In this document: positions 50,718 through 59,309 of the stretch, piece after piece | Position numbering within the stretch: the stretch's first letter is position 1 | Layout of the letters: each line of letters starts with the position of its first letter | NCBI RefSeq assembly: GCF_024746815.1 | Contig: NZ_CP080525.1 | Span: forward strand, 5,078,501 to 5,142,500 | DNA length: 64,000 bases | Source: Mesorhizobium sp. AR07 | GTDB lineage: Bacteria; Pseudomonadota; Alphaproteobacteria; Rhizobiales; Rhizobiaceae | Direction of reading: 5' to 3' | The notes under the pieces: generated by a model | The model's database searches: none | What the model saw: the letters and a program-made list of their open reading frames with translations, nothing else | Told to the model about the DNA's origin: nothing | Translations under genes and position numbers: made by a program

Positions 50718-52049
50718 ATGAATTTGACGGTCTTTGGAATTGGCTATGTCGGTCTCGTGCAGGCGGCGGTGCTTGCCGAAGTCGGGCACCAGGTGGTGTG
50801 CGTCGACATCGACGCCGACAAGGTCGAGCGGCTCAACCAGGGCCTCGTGCCGATTTTCGAGCCCGGACTGGAAAGCCTCGTCAAGGAGAACCACGCCGCC
50901 GGTCGCATCAAATTCACCACCGATGCCCCGGCCGCGGTCAGGCATGGCGAAATCCAGATGATCGCGGTCGGCACGCCGCCTGGCGAGGACGGCTCGGCCG
51001 ACCTCAAATATGTGCTGGCGGTGGCCGAGACCATCGGCCGCGAGATGGACACGCCCAAGATCATCGTCGGCAAGTCGACCGTGCCGGTCGGCACCTGCCA
51101 AAGGGTAAAGGCCAGGGTCGCTGAGACGCTGAAGGCGCGGGGACGAGAGGACCTGACTTTCGACGTGGCCTCCAATCCGGAATTCCTCAAGGAGGGTTCC
51201 GCCGTTGCCGATTGCATGAAGCCCGACCGCATCATCGTCGGCACCGACAGCGAGGACACCGAGGCGGTGATGCGCGAGCTCTATGCGCCGTTCAACCGCA
51301 ACCACGAGAAGATGATCGTGATGGACGTGCGCAGCGCCGAATTCACCAAATACGCCGCCAATTGCATGCTGGCGACCAAGATCAGCTTCATGAACGAGAT
51401 GGCCAACCTGGCCGAGCAGCTCGGCGCCGACATCGAGGAAGTTCGCAAGGGCATCGGCAGCGATCCGCGCATCGGCTACCATTTCATCTATCCGGGTCTT
51501 GGGTATGGCGGCTCGTGCTTCCCGAAGGACGTACGCGCCCTGATCAAGACCGCCGAAGGCGTCAAGTTCGACGCCAAGCTGCTGCGCGCCGTCGAGGAGC
51601 GCAACAACGAGCAGAAATCCGTCCTGTTCGACAAGGTGAACCGCTATTTCAAGGGCAATCTCAAGGGCAAGACCTTTGCGCTGTGGGGGTTGGCCTTCAA
51701 GCCCAACACCGACGACATGCGCGAGGCGCCGGCGCGCACGCTGATGGAGGCGCTCTGGAACGCCGGCGCCAAGGTGCAGGCCTATGACCCCGAGGCCATG
51801 CAGGAATGCCAGGCCATCTACGGTCTGCGCGACGACCTGCTCTTGTGCGGCACCAAGGAAGCAGCACTGCGCGGCGCCGATGCGCTGATGATCGCCACCG
51901 AATGGAAGAGTTTTCGCGCCCCGTCCTTCGATGCGCTGAAGAATGCGCTGACCACGCCGATCATCTTCGATGGCCGCAACCTGTATGATCCCAAGGTCAT
52001 CGCTCGTCACGGCATCGAGTATCACTCGATCGGCAGAGTGGCGGCGTGA
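50718..52049 (+). CDS. ugd: UDP-glucose 6-dehydrogenase
   Basis: This 443-residue enzyme has the NAD-binding N-terminus LTVFGIGYVGLVQAAVLAEVGHQVVCVDID, the substrate Lys segment AANCMLATKISFMNEMANL and the catalytic Cys in GYGGSCFPKD. It oxidises UDP-glucose to UDP-glucuronate in the cytoplasm. Standard succinoglycan has no uronic acid, so its presence in the locus hints that this polymer, or a co-made one, contains glucuronate. Confidence 0.95.
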   Translation: MNLTVFGIGYVGLVQAAVLAEVGHQVVCVDIDADKVERLNQGLVPIFEPGLESLVKENHAAGRIKFTTDAPAAVRHGEIQMIAVGTPPGEDGSADLKYVLAVAETIGREMDTPKIIVGKSTVPVGTCQRVKARVAETLKARGREDLTFDVASNPEFLKEGSAVADCMKPDRIIVGTDSEDTEAVMRELYAPFNRNHEKMIVMDVRSAEFTKYAANCMLATKISFMNEMANLAEQLGADIEEVRKGIGSDPRIGYHFIYPGLGYGGSCFPKDVRALIKTAEGVKFDAKLLRAVEERNNEQKSVLFDKVNRYFKGNLKGKTFALWGLAFKPNTDDMREAPARTLMEALWNAGAKVQAYDPEAMQECQAIYGLRDDLLLCGTKEAALRGADALMIATEWKSFRAPSFDALKNALTTPIIFDGRNLYDPKVIARHGIEYHSIGRVAA

Positions 52050-52148
52050 GCCAGGGCTTTGACAGGCGGAGGCAAGATCGAGCGGGTCGCGTCCGGCGGG
52101 TGAGATGGCCATGACGAACGCGCCCGGCGCGGAAAGGAGTTGCAGCTG

Positions 52149-53591
52149 ATGGTGCTGGACGTAAAGCCCGAGCAAATCACCAAGGATCATTTCGATCTTG
52201 TCGCGATCGGTTCCGGTTTCGGTTCGGCCTTTTTCCTGCATGAGTTCGCCAGGCGCCGAAAGGCACGCGTTCTGATCCTGGAGTGGGGCCGCCACAACAC
52301 CCACGAACGGCAGCTCGAGCAGAATGCCAACACCGATATGGCCGACGAGACGACCTACAAGACCAATTCCGACAAGCCGTGGAATTACACCATCGGTCTG
52401 GGCGGCGGCACCAATTGCTGGTTCGCGCAGACGCCGAGGTTCCATCCCAATGACTTCAGGCTGAAAAGCGCCTATGGCATCGGCAACGACTGGCCGATCA
52501 GCTATGACGATGTCGAGCCATTCTACTGCGACGCCGAAGACATCATGTCGATCTCGGGCGATCCCGACATGGCGGCGATGCTGCCGCGCTCGAAGCCGTT
52601 TCCGCAACCGCCGCACCGCATGTCGACGCCGGACCGGATGATGAAGGCGGCGCAGCCCGGCCAGCATTTCGTCATGCCCACCGCTCGCGCCCGTGTGCCG
52701 ACCGCGCAGCGCACCTCGTGCTGCGCCAATCTGCGCTGCTGGCTGTGCCCGGTCGACGCGAAATTCACCGCCAACAACGGGCTGAAGCACGTCTTCGAGC
52801 ATCCCGACATTTCGGTCTGCCTGGGTGCGGAAGTGCGGCGACTCGATCATGTCGGCGGCACGGTCCGCTCGGTCACGTTCACGCATGACGGCAAGGAATA
52901 CCAGGTCAGCGGCGACCTTTTCATTCTCGGCGCCAACGCCATCCAGAGCGCGGCCATCATGCTGCGATCCGGCCTTGGCGGTGAGTTCGTCGGGCGCGGC
53001 CTGCACGAATCCTACGGCTGGAATTTCGAGGTCTATCTCGACGGCGTCGACAATTTCGATGGCAGCACCATCACCACCGGCCTGAATTTCGGCCTCTATG
53101 ACGGCCCGCACCGGGCGGAGCACGCGGCCGCATTGGTCTATTTCGAGAACCGCTGGCAGCACCGGATGCGTGCCGAAAAGGGGCGGCTGCGCCAGACGCT
53201 GCCGCTCGTCGTGGTCACCGAAGACCTGCTCGACCCCGAAAACTTCGTCACCCTCGACGAGGACGAGAACGCCTTCGTCAGCTTCGACGCACCGTCGGAC
53301 TACGCGGTGAAGGGCATGGCTCGCGCGCTGGATAAATTGCCTGACCTTTTGGCTCCGCTGCCTGTCGAAAGGCTCTTCGATCGCGGCATCCGGCCCACCG
53401 AATCGCACGTTCAGGGCACGCTGAGGATGGGAACCGGCCCGGCCGATTCGGTAATCGACAGCGACATGATCCATCACCAGCTGAGAAACCTGGTTGTCGT
53501 TGGCACCAGCACCTATCCGAGCTGCTCCTGCGCCAACCCGAGCCTGACCGCCGCGGCCCTCTCCCTGAGGGCGGCGAACCGCATGGCGTGA
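52149..53591 (+). CDS. GMC-type FAD oxidoreductase with iron-sulfur Cys motif
   Basis: This 480-residue flavoprotein has LVAIGSGFGSAFFLHEFARR for FAD, GLGGGTNCWFAQTPRF, and the C-terminal GMC region with HVQGTLRMG and ANPSLTAAALSLRAANRMA. The segment SCCANLRCWLCPVDAK (C-C-x4-C-x2-C) resembles the 3Fe-4S site of bacterial FAD glucose and gluconate dehydrogenases. These enzymes oxidise sugars or sugar acids and pass electrons to a cytochrome subunit. ATG at 52149 is chosen with an AAAGGAG box nine bases upstream. The next gene is a small Tat-type partner; no cytochrome gene is nearby. Confidence 0.85.
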   Translation: MVLDVKPEQITKDHFDLVAIGSGFGSAFFLHEFARRRKARVLILEWGRHNTHERQLEQNANTDMADETTYKTNSDKPWNYTIGLGGGTNCWFAQTPRFHPNDFRLKSAYGIGNDWPISYDDVEPFYCDAEDIMSISGDPDMAAMLPRSKPFPQPPHRMSTPDRMMKAAQPGQHFVMPTARARVPTAQRTSCCANLRCWLCPVDAKFTANNGLKHVFEHPDISVCLGAEVRRLDHVGGTVRSVTFTHDGKEYQVSGDLFILGANAIQSAAIMLRSGLGGEFVGRGLHESYGWNFEVYLDGVDNFDGSTITTGLNFGLYDGPHRAEHAAALVYFENRWQHRMRAEKGRLRQTLPLVVVTEDLLDPENFVTLDEDENAFVSFDAPSDYAVKGMARALDKLPDLLAPLPVERLFDRGIRPTESHVQGTLRMGTGPADSVIDSDMIHHQLRNLVVVGTSTYPSCSCANPSLTAAALSLRAANRMA

Positions 53592-53605
53592 GAGGAGGGC
53601 ATCGG

Positions 53606-54054
53606 ATGATCGAAATTTCCAGACGCTCGGCCCTTGCCATCGTAGCCGGTGGAGTGGTGTCGACGGGTGTCGCCTTTGCCGCCGTCCGTTCGTTTTCAGA
53701 TGAGGACCTGGTGCGCGTCACACTCGAAAAATACCTCGGCAGGCTGAACATGCGCATCGAGCATCTGCAGCAGTTCGTGCTGGAATTCCGCAACCGCAAC
53801 CCGTGGATATTTCCGAGTGAGAAGCTGAGCGATGCCATAACCTTGCTCGAGAAGACAAGGCTCGGCGAAGCGCGCCAACTGCTGCCGAGGCAAAAGCGGC
53901 GCGATCTCAGGCATTTCGACCGCTGGCTCGTCGCCGAGTTCCACATGCTGACCGATTACGCCTGGCGCAGTTCGCGCCAAGCGATCCGATCCGCTTCACC
54001 GGATGGCAGCCCTGCACCAATCCGTTCGCCAATCTCGAGCTGCGACAGGCGTGA
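53606..54054 (+). pseudogene. Tat-signal small subunit of GMC dehydrogenase, frameshifted
   Basis: The protein begins MIEISRRSALAIVAGGVVSTG, a twin-arginine signal, and has a helical body, as in the gamma subunit that carries FAD gluconate/glucose dehydrogenases across the membrane. The reading frame stays open past 53985 but loses protein character and runs into the next gene. A shift of one base near 53975-53983 restores a sensible C-terminus, DPIRFTGWQPCTNPFANLE, and a stop at 54052-54054. A single missing base is the simplest reading. It could be a real mutation or a sequencing error. The start at 53606 has a GGAGGG box and follows the GMC gene by 15 bp. Confidence 0.7.
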
Positions 54055-54128
54055 GGCGAATTGCGAAGCAGGCCTCTTGGTCAGGCCGGTTTTGAAACAA
54101 TGCGAGAATGAGACAAGGAGCCGGTCCC

Positions 54129-55208
54129 ATGAAAGTCCTCTTTGCCAGTGGCAATGGCTACCCACCCGAGTTCGGCGGCGGCGTCCAGTCCAGCACCCAT
54201 CACCTGGCTGAGCAGTTGATCGAGCATGGCCATGAGGCGTCGGTGCTGGCGGCTCTGTTCGGCGACGGCATGTTTGGCCTCAAGGCGCGCGCCAAGATGA
54301 AGCTGCTGCGGCAGCCGGCGGTCGTCGACTGCCATCCTGGCTATCCAGTGGTTCGCACCTGGTTCCCCTGGGAGGCGGCAGGCTTTGCCGTCGAGAAATT
54401 GCAGCCGGATGTGGCGGTGGTCCAGTGCCACAAGTCGGTTCCGATCGGCAAGGCGCTGCAAGCCGAGGGCGTGCCGCTGGTCGTCTACCTGCGCAATGTC
54501 GAGTTCCACGAACTGGACGGCGATCTGCGCGAGCTGCATTCAGCACTTTACATCGCCAATTCGGAGTTCACCGCGCGCACCTACAGAAAAGAATTCGGCA
54601 TCGATGCGACGGTGATCCCGCCGACCATCAATCCGGCGCACTACAACACGCCGACGACGGGCCAGTTCGTCACGCTGATCAATCCCTATGAGGAAAAGGG
54701 TTTTGAGCTCGCGGTGCGCATCGCCGGCGCGTGCCCCGAAATCCCGTTCCTGTTCGTCGAAAGCTGGAAGCTGGAGGATGACCATCGGGCGCGGATCGAA
54801 GAGACGATTGCGCCCCTCGGCAATGTCACACTGGAAAACCGGACCAACGACATGAAGACGGTCTATGGCCGCACGAAGATCCTGCTTGCGCCCAGCAAAT
54901 GGGAGGAGGCCTGGGGCCGGGTGGCGTCGGAGGCCCATTGCAGCGGCATCCCTGTTGTCGGCTCGCGGCGCGGCGGCCTGCCCGAAGCGGTAGGCCCTGG
55001 CGGCGTGGTGCTCGACTATGACGCTCCGCTTGCCGTCTGGGTGGCAACCGTCAGGCTTCTGTGGAACGACAACCAGGAATATGACCGGCTCTCGGGCCTT
55101 GCGCGCAGCTTCGCCGGGCGACCGGAACTCGATCCCGATCGCCAGTTCGTCACCTTCTTCTCGATATTGGACAGGGCTGTGCAGCAGCGCGCGCGCCAAG
55201 CGGCGTAG
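54129..55208 (+). CDS. GT4-type glycosyltransferase
   Basis: This 359-residue GT-B enzyme has MKVLFASGNGYPPEFGGGVQSSTHHLAEQLIEHGHE at the N-terminus and, in the C-terminal half, LLAPSKWEEAWGRVASEAHCSGIPVVGSRRGGLPEAVGPGG, the donor-binding region with its conserved Glu. The ATG at 54129 begins the Rossmann strand; the 54108 frame start is inside the leader. It is followed by a strong terminator. The sugar and acceptor are unknown, but the location suggests addition to the polysaccharide repeat. Confidence 0.85.
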   Translation: MKVLFASGNGYPPEFGGGVQSSTHHLAEQLIEHGHEASVLAALFGDGMFGLKARAKMKLLRQPAVVDCHPGYPVVRTWFPWEAAGFAVEKLQPDVAVVQCHKSVPIGKALQAEGVPLVVYLRNVEFHELDGDLRELHSALYIANSEFTARTYRKEFGIDATVIPPTINPAHYNTPTTGQFVTLINPYEEKGFELAVRIAGACPEIPFLFVESWKLEDDHRARIEETIAPLGNVTLENRTNDMKTVYGRTKILLAPSKWEEAWGRVASEAHCSGIPVVGSRRGGLPEAVGPGGVVLDYDAPLAVWVATVRLLWNDNQEYDRLSGLARSFAGRPELDPDRQFVTFFSILDRAVQQRARQAA

Positions 55209-55241
55209 TCCAGGCTCGCGGCAAGCCGCGTAGCTCGGGCT

Positions 55242-55280
55242 AGAGCGGTTCACCGTTTCACGGAAACGGTGAACCGCTCT
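55242..55280 (+). terminator. Strong hairpin terminator after GT4 gene
   Basis: A perfect 18-bp stem, from AGAGCGGTTC to GAACCGCTCT, with a three-base loop, is followed by a T-rich stretch (ATCTCTTTGTTTT). It lies 33 bp after the glycosyltransferase stop. Confidence 0.85.
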
Positions 55281-55294
55281 ATCTCTTTGTTTTA

Positions 55295-55342
55295 ACGCAA
55301 TTCCGGACGGAAAACCGTTTCACACTTTTCCTGGAATTGCTC
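55295..55342. repeat. Intergenic repeat at convergent junction
   Basis: ACGCAATTCCGGACGG followed by a 27-bp block identical to 20474-20500, and inverted to the copy at 37243. GCAATTCC and GGAATTGC form terminal inverted repeats, so the element can fold on itself. Confidence 0.78.
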
Positions 55343-55361
55343 TAGCCGCGTAGCATGCGGA

Positions 55362-56384
55362 TCAGGCCGGGCGTTTGACCCGGCTTTTCAGCGTCTCGTA
55401 ACCGCGGGCGCCAAGCAGGGCGCGGGCAAGGGTCTTGGCGGCGCTCTTGCGGCCTGCCTGCGAGTTGATCTGCCGCAGCCTGGCCGGCAGGTTGCGGGCC
55501 GCCTGGCCGAGCGCCGGCAGCGACAGTGCATCGGGAAAGCTGACCATGTGCGTCTCGACGCACAGCACCGGCTTGCCGGACAGTTCGGTGATCCTAAGCG
55601 CCTGCTCGTGTTCGCTTTCGATGAACAGGATGGCATCGGATTTGCGATAGAAATCGGCCTTGAAACTGCCATGCGCGCCAAGCCGCTGCCGTTCCGCCTT
55701 GCTAGGCAGATCGAGCATGATCAGCTGGTCGTATTTGATCCCGTTCTTGTCGAGCCACGCCTCGGTCAGCGCGCGGTATTTCTCCAGCCGGCTGGTGACC
55801 AGCCAGCCGATCTTGTGGGTGGGGGCATGGAGAGGCCGCGCTTCGCTGAGGAATTTCTCATAGGCCGGGCCGTCGTCGTTTTCCGCTTCCGTCGGATCGA
55901 GACACAGCACGCCGTCGATGTCGACGCAGCATTGCGCCAGGAATTTGTGATGCATGAAGTTCCATTGGAACATGCGCGGATGCGGCACGACCTCGAAGAC
56001 GAGGTCGGTTTCCTGATGCTGCGGCTGCAGGCCGAACACGGCGGCAAAGGTGAAGTCGGCCTCGATGCCCGCGGCAGCAATGCGGGCGCGTGCGTCACGC
56101 ATGGCGTTGCCGCCGGCGACGCTGTCGTCGATCACCAGCACCTTGCGCATCTCGGATACCTTGCGGTCGAGTGCGGCGCGGCGCTTGGTGATGCCCGACG
56201 TGTAGATCCGCCCGGCCAGGAAACTGTCCAGATCGGTCATCGGAATGTTCGCCACCAGGCTCACCAGCGTCGCCGCGAGCACGCCGCTTCTGGGAACGCC
56301 GACCACCAGGTCGATATCGCGCGGCAGCCGGTGCAGGCCCCTGACGATGGCGTCGTTCATATCGGAGATCGATCGGTAGTGCAT
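55362..56384 (-). CDS. Phosphoribosyltransferase-HAD fusion protein
   Basis: This 340-residue protein has an N-terminal phosphoribosyltransferase domain with the PRPP loop VLVIDDSVAGGNAM (about residues 82-95), followed by a HAD-like part beginning CCVDIDGVLCLDPTE (about 152) with the expected Asp-x-Asp. The C-terminus is basic. Such PRTase/HAD fusions are found in polysaccharide and LPS loci, but their reaction is not known to me. It is convergent with the GT4 gene and 53 bp downstream of exoT, so it may be in that transcript. Confidence 0.78.
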   Translation of the reverse strand: MHYRSISDMNDAIVRGLHRLPRDIDLVVGVPRSGVLAATLVSLVANIPMTDLDSFLAGRIYTSGITKRRAALDRKVSEMRKVLVIDDSVAGGNAMRDARARIAAAGIEADFTFAAVFGLQPQHQETDLVFEVVPHPRMFQWNFMHHKFLAQCCVDIDGVLCLDPTEAENDDGPAYEKFLSEARPLHAPTHKIGWLVTSRLEKYRALTEAWLDKNGIKYDQLIMLDLPSKAERQRLGAHGSFKADFYRKSDAILFIESEHEQALRITELSGKPVLCVETHMVSFPDALSLPALGQAARNLPARLRQINSQAGRKSAAKTLARALLGARGYETLKSRVKRPA

Positions 56385-56437
56385 GGGTTCAGACCTGGTC
56401 CTGGAGTGAGTGTCCGTACCTGTCGAAAGCGCTCAAA

Positions 56438-57970
56438 TTATTGCGCCTCGCGTGGTGCCGCGGCGGGCAGTCTTGCCGGCAGCATCTTCAAAGCTTCGCG
56501 CAGGGCTTCGCGGCCGGATGCGAATGCCAGCGCGATGGCGATGGTGATCAGGTAGGCGAGAACGGCGCCGCTGGCCAAGCCGATGACATGCTGCTGCGGT
56601 AAAAGCGGCTTGATGAACCAGATGGCGGCCAGCGCCAGATGGGCGCCAAGCACGAACGGCGTTGCCGCGCGCAGCACATGGTGGGCCTGCAGCGGACCGC
56701 TCCTGCCGACATAGAGCCACAGGAAAGGCGTTCTCAGATACTCGCTGATCGCATAGGCAATCGCCACGCCCAGCGCGCCATAGGGCAGGCCGAGCGCGAA
56801 GGCCAGCACCGACGTCACGGCTGTTATGATGCCCCAGCGCATGAAATCGCCGGAGCGGCCCTGGCTGACGAAAAGCCATCCCGCCGGATTGTTGAGCGGC
56901 TGCAGCAGCCCGGCAAAGCCGAGCGCCAGGAAGATGCCGGCGCTGGCGCGCCATTGCTCGCCAAGCACGAAGGGGATCAGCACGTCCGACATCGCGGTGG
57001 CGAAGGCGACGCCGGGAAGCGCCACCAGCAGGATCAGCGGCATGACGCGCAGATAGGCGCTGCGGTAGCGGTCCGGCTCGTCCTTGAGCCTGGAGAGCGC
57101 CGGAACCATCACCTTCGACAAGGGGTTGGTGATCTGGCTCAGCGGAAACAAAAGCAGCTTGTAGGCGCGATCATAGAGGCCGAGCTGCGCCTCGCCCCAG
57201 TATTTGCCGATCAGCACGTTGTCGAGGTTGCGGGCAAAGAAATTGGCGAAATTGAAGCCGGTGATGCCGGCGCCGAAATTGATCAATTCGCTGATTCCGG
57301 CGACCTTGCGCGGCAGGCCGGGACGCCAGCGCGAGCTTGCCCAATAGCAGAGCGTCGGCAGCACGGCGCCGGTCAGCGTGCCGGCAAAAAGCGCCCAATA
57401 GGAGCGGTCGATGAAGGTCCAGGCGATCGACACAGTGAGCCCCGCGACGGCGCTGGCGACGTCGATGATGGCCAGCCGGCCGAACTGCATGCGGCGCGTC
57501 AAAAGCGCCAGATGCTGCGCGCCGAGCCCATAAGCCATGATCTGCAGCCCGAACGCGGCCACCAGGCCGGCAACGCGCGGCTCGCCGTAGAAAGCGGCAA
57601 CCAGAGGGGCGGCACCCGCAAGCACGCAGGCCAGAATCGCGCTGACGGCGACATTGATCCAGAAGAGGTAGTTCACCTCCTCATCCCGGATGCCGCTTTT
57701 CTGGATTGTCGCCTGGGTCAGGCCGAAATCCTGGAACAGCGCGATGAAGGCGAGCACCGGCGCGCACATCGCCACCACGCCGAAATCCTGCGGCGACAAC
57801 AGCCGCGACAGCACGATGACGGAGATGATCTGTGTCGCGACCCGCACCGATTGCGCCATCGCCGTGACGACCGCGCCGCGCCCGACCGATTTGCGCAGGG
57901 AGCCTTCCGGCGGATCGAATGCATTGGCTTCCAAATTCAGGATTCCTGACTTTTGTGCCCGCCCCGCCAC
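56438..57970 (-). CDS. exoT: Polysaccharide flippase, Wzx/ExoT-like
   Basis: This 510-residue membrane protein has 12-14 hydrophobic segments and the oligosaccharide-flippase start GRGAVVTAMAQSVRVATQIISVIVLSRLLSPQDFG, then LFQDFGLTQATIQK and NFANFFARNLDNVLIGKYWGEAQLGLYDRAYKL. It would move the lipid-linked repeat unit across the inner membrane. The GTG at 57970 is the annotated start; it is only 20 bp from an exo-locus motif, so a start further in is possible. It is divergent from exoL. Confidence 0.83.
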   Translation of the reverse strand: MAGRAQKSGILNLEANAFDPPEGSLRKSVGRGAVVTAMAQSVRVATQIISVIVLSRLLSPQDFGVVAMCAPVLAFIALFQDFGLTQATIQKSGIRDEEVNYLFWINVAVSAILACVLAGAAPLVAAFYGEPRVAGLVAAFGLQIMAYGLGAQHLALLTRRMQFGRLAIIDVASAVAGLTVSIAWTFIDRSYWALFAGTLTGAVLPTLCYWASSRWRPGLPRKVAGISELINFGAGITGFNFANFFARNLDNVLIGKYWGEAQLGLYDRAYKLLLFPLSQITNPLSKVMVPALSRLKDEPDRYRSAYLRVMPLILLVALPGVAFATAMSDVLIPFVLGEQWRASAGIFLALGFAGLLQPLNNPAGWLFVSQGRSGDFMRWGIITAVTSVLAFALGLPYGALGVAIAYAISEYLRTPFLWLYVGRSGPLQAHHVLRAATPFVLGAHLALAAIWFIKPLLPQQHVIGLASGAVLAYLITIAIALAFASGREALREALKMLPARLPAAAPREAQ

Positions 57971-57990
57971 CAGGACAAACTACGGCAATA

Positions 57991-58005
57991 ATTTTGCAGT
58001 GCAAC
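57991..58005 (-). promoter_or_regulatory. Exo-locus motif (GTTGCACTGCAAAAT), exoT side
   Basis: It lies in the 126-bp region between divergent exoT and exoL, oriented towards exoT. Confidence 0.58.
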
Positions 58006-58033
58006 AGAAAATGTAGATCGCCGCGCCAAAAAT

Positions 58034-58048
58034 GTTGCGATGCAGCAA
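58034..58048 (+). promoter_or_regulatory. Exo-locus motif (GTTGCGATGCAGCAA), exoL side
   Basis: Oriented towards exoL and 48 bp ahead of its start, close to the 52-54 bp spacing at exoY and the lasso precursor. Confidence 0.65.
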
Positions 58049-58096
58049 GAGCTGTACTAGGCTTTCCTTGGGTGGGCCAACAGCGGTCGAGTTTTC

Positions 58097-59269
58097 ATGC
58101 TGCATGTCTTGTACCTTGTGCACGATGTTTCCGACCCGGCCGTGCGCCGGCGGATCATAATGCTCAGGGCAGGTGGGGCCCAGGTCACCTTGGCCGGCTT
58201 CCGGCGCACCACGAATCCGATTGCGGATATCGAGGGATTGCGGCCGATTGACCTTGGCGCGACGCGTGACGGCCGGTTCGGCCAGCGCCTGGCATCGGTC
58301 GCCAAGGCGGCGGTTTCGATCGGCTCGAAGCTTGGCGACATGCCAAGGCCCGATCTCATCATCGCGCGCAACCTGGAAATGCTGGCGCTTGCCCGCCGCG
58401 CCAGGTCGGCCTTCGGCGCCACGGTGCCGATTGTCTACGAATGCCTCGACATTCATCGCCTTGTGCTTCGCAACGATGTCCTGGGCAAGGCGATGCGCGC
58501 CACCGAACGCTTTCTGGCGAGCGACGTGAAGCTGCTGGTCACCAGTTCGCCCGCCTTCATCGCCAATTATTTCAAGCCGTTCGGCCAGGTCGCGGCGCCG
58601 ATCGAGCTGGTCGAGAACAAGTATTTCGAGGCCTCGGCGATTTTGCCCAACAGCTCTGAAGCGATCGAGAGTCCGGCCGGCCCGCCATGGCGAATCGGCT
58701 GGTTCGGCGCGCTGCGCTGCCGCCGCTCGCTCGAACTGCTGGCCGATTTCTCTCGCCGCATGGAGGGACGCTTCGAAATCGTGCTGCGCGGCCGTCCGGC
58801 CCTGTCGGAATTCCCGGATTTCCATGGCTTCGTCGACTCCGAGCCGTATCTGTCGTTTTGCGGACCCTACCGCAATCCGGAAGACATGGCGGCAATCTAC
58901 GGGGACGTCCATTTTTCCTGGGCGATCGATTTCTTCGAAGCGGGACAGAACTCCGAATGGCTGCTGCCCAACCGCCTCTATGAGGGGTGCCGCTTCGGCG
59001 CGGTGCCGATCTCGATGGGCAACACCGAAACCGGGCGGTTCCTCAACCAGCAGGATATCGGCGTCCTTTTGCCCGAGGCTTCGCCAGAGGCGCTCGAAGC
59101 CTCGCTTGGCAAGATGGACGGCCATCGCTTCGCCAGGCTGAAGGCGCGTGTTCTGGACCGCAACCCGAGGACATGGAGCTACGATCGCGGCGATTGCCGG
59201 GCGCTCGTCGAGCGGCTGCGCAGCTTGACGGCCATGCCCGGTTCGTTTGCGACCGAGGCGTTGGCATAG
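58097..59269 (+). CDS. exoL: Succinoglycan glycosyltransferase ExoL-like
   Basis: This 390-residue enzyme starts LHVLYLVHDVSDPAVRRRIIMLRAGGAQVTLAGFRR, the typical ExoL opening, and has FEAGQNSEWLLPNRLYEGCRFGAVPI in the C-terminal donor domain. ExoL adds a beta-1,4-glucose as one of the early sugars in succinoglycan. It leads a rightward run exoL-A-M-O-N-P in the order known from Sinorhizobium. Confidence 0.86.
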   Translation: MLHVLYLVHDVSDPAVRRRIIMLRAGGAQVTLAGFRRTTNPIADIEGLRPIDLGATRDGRFGQRLASVAKAAVSIGSKLGDMPRPDLIIARNLEMLALARRARSAFGATVPIVYECLDIHRLVLRNDVLGKAMRATERFLASDVKLLVTSSPAFIANYFKPFGQVAAPIELVENKYFEASAILPNSSEAIESPAGPPWRIGWFGALRCRRSLELLADFSRRMEGRFEIVLRGRPALSEFPDFHGFVDSEPYLSFCGPYRNPEDMAAIYGDVHFSWAIDFFEAGQNSEWLLPNRLYEGCRFGAVPISMGNTETGRFLNQQDIGVLLPEASPEALEASLGKMDGHRFARLKARVLDRNPRTWSYDRGDCRALVERLRSLTAMPGSFATEALA

Positions 59270-59309
59270 GATGGCCAGAGATGGACAGAGGCAAGATGGA
59301 CAGAGGCTG

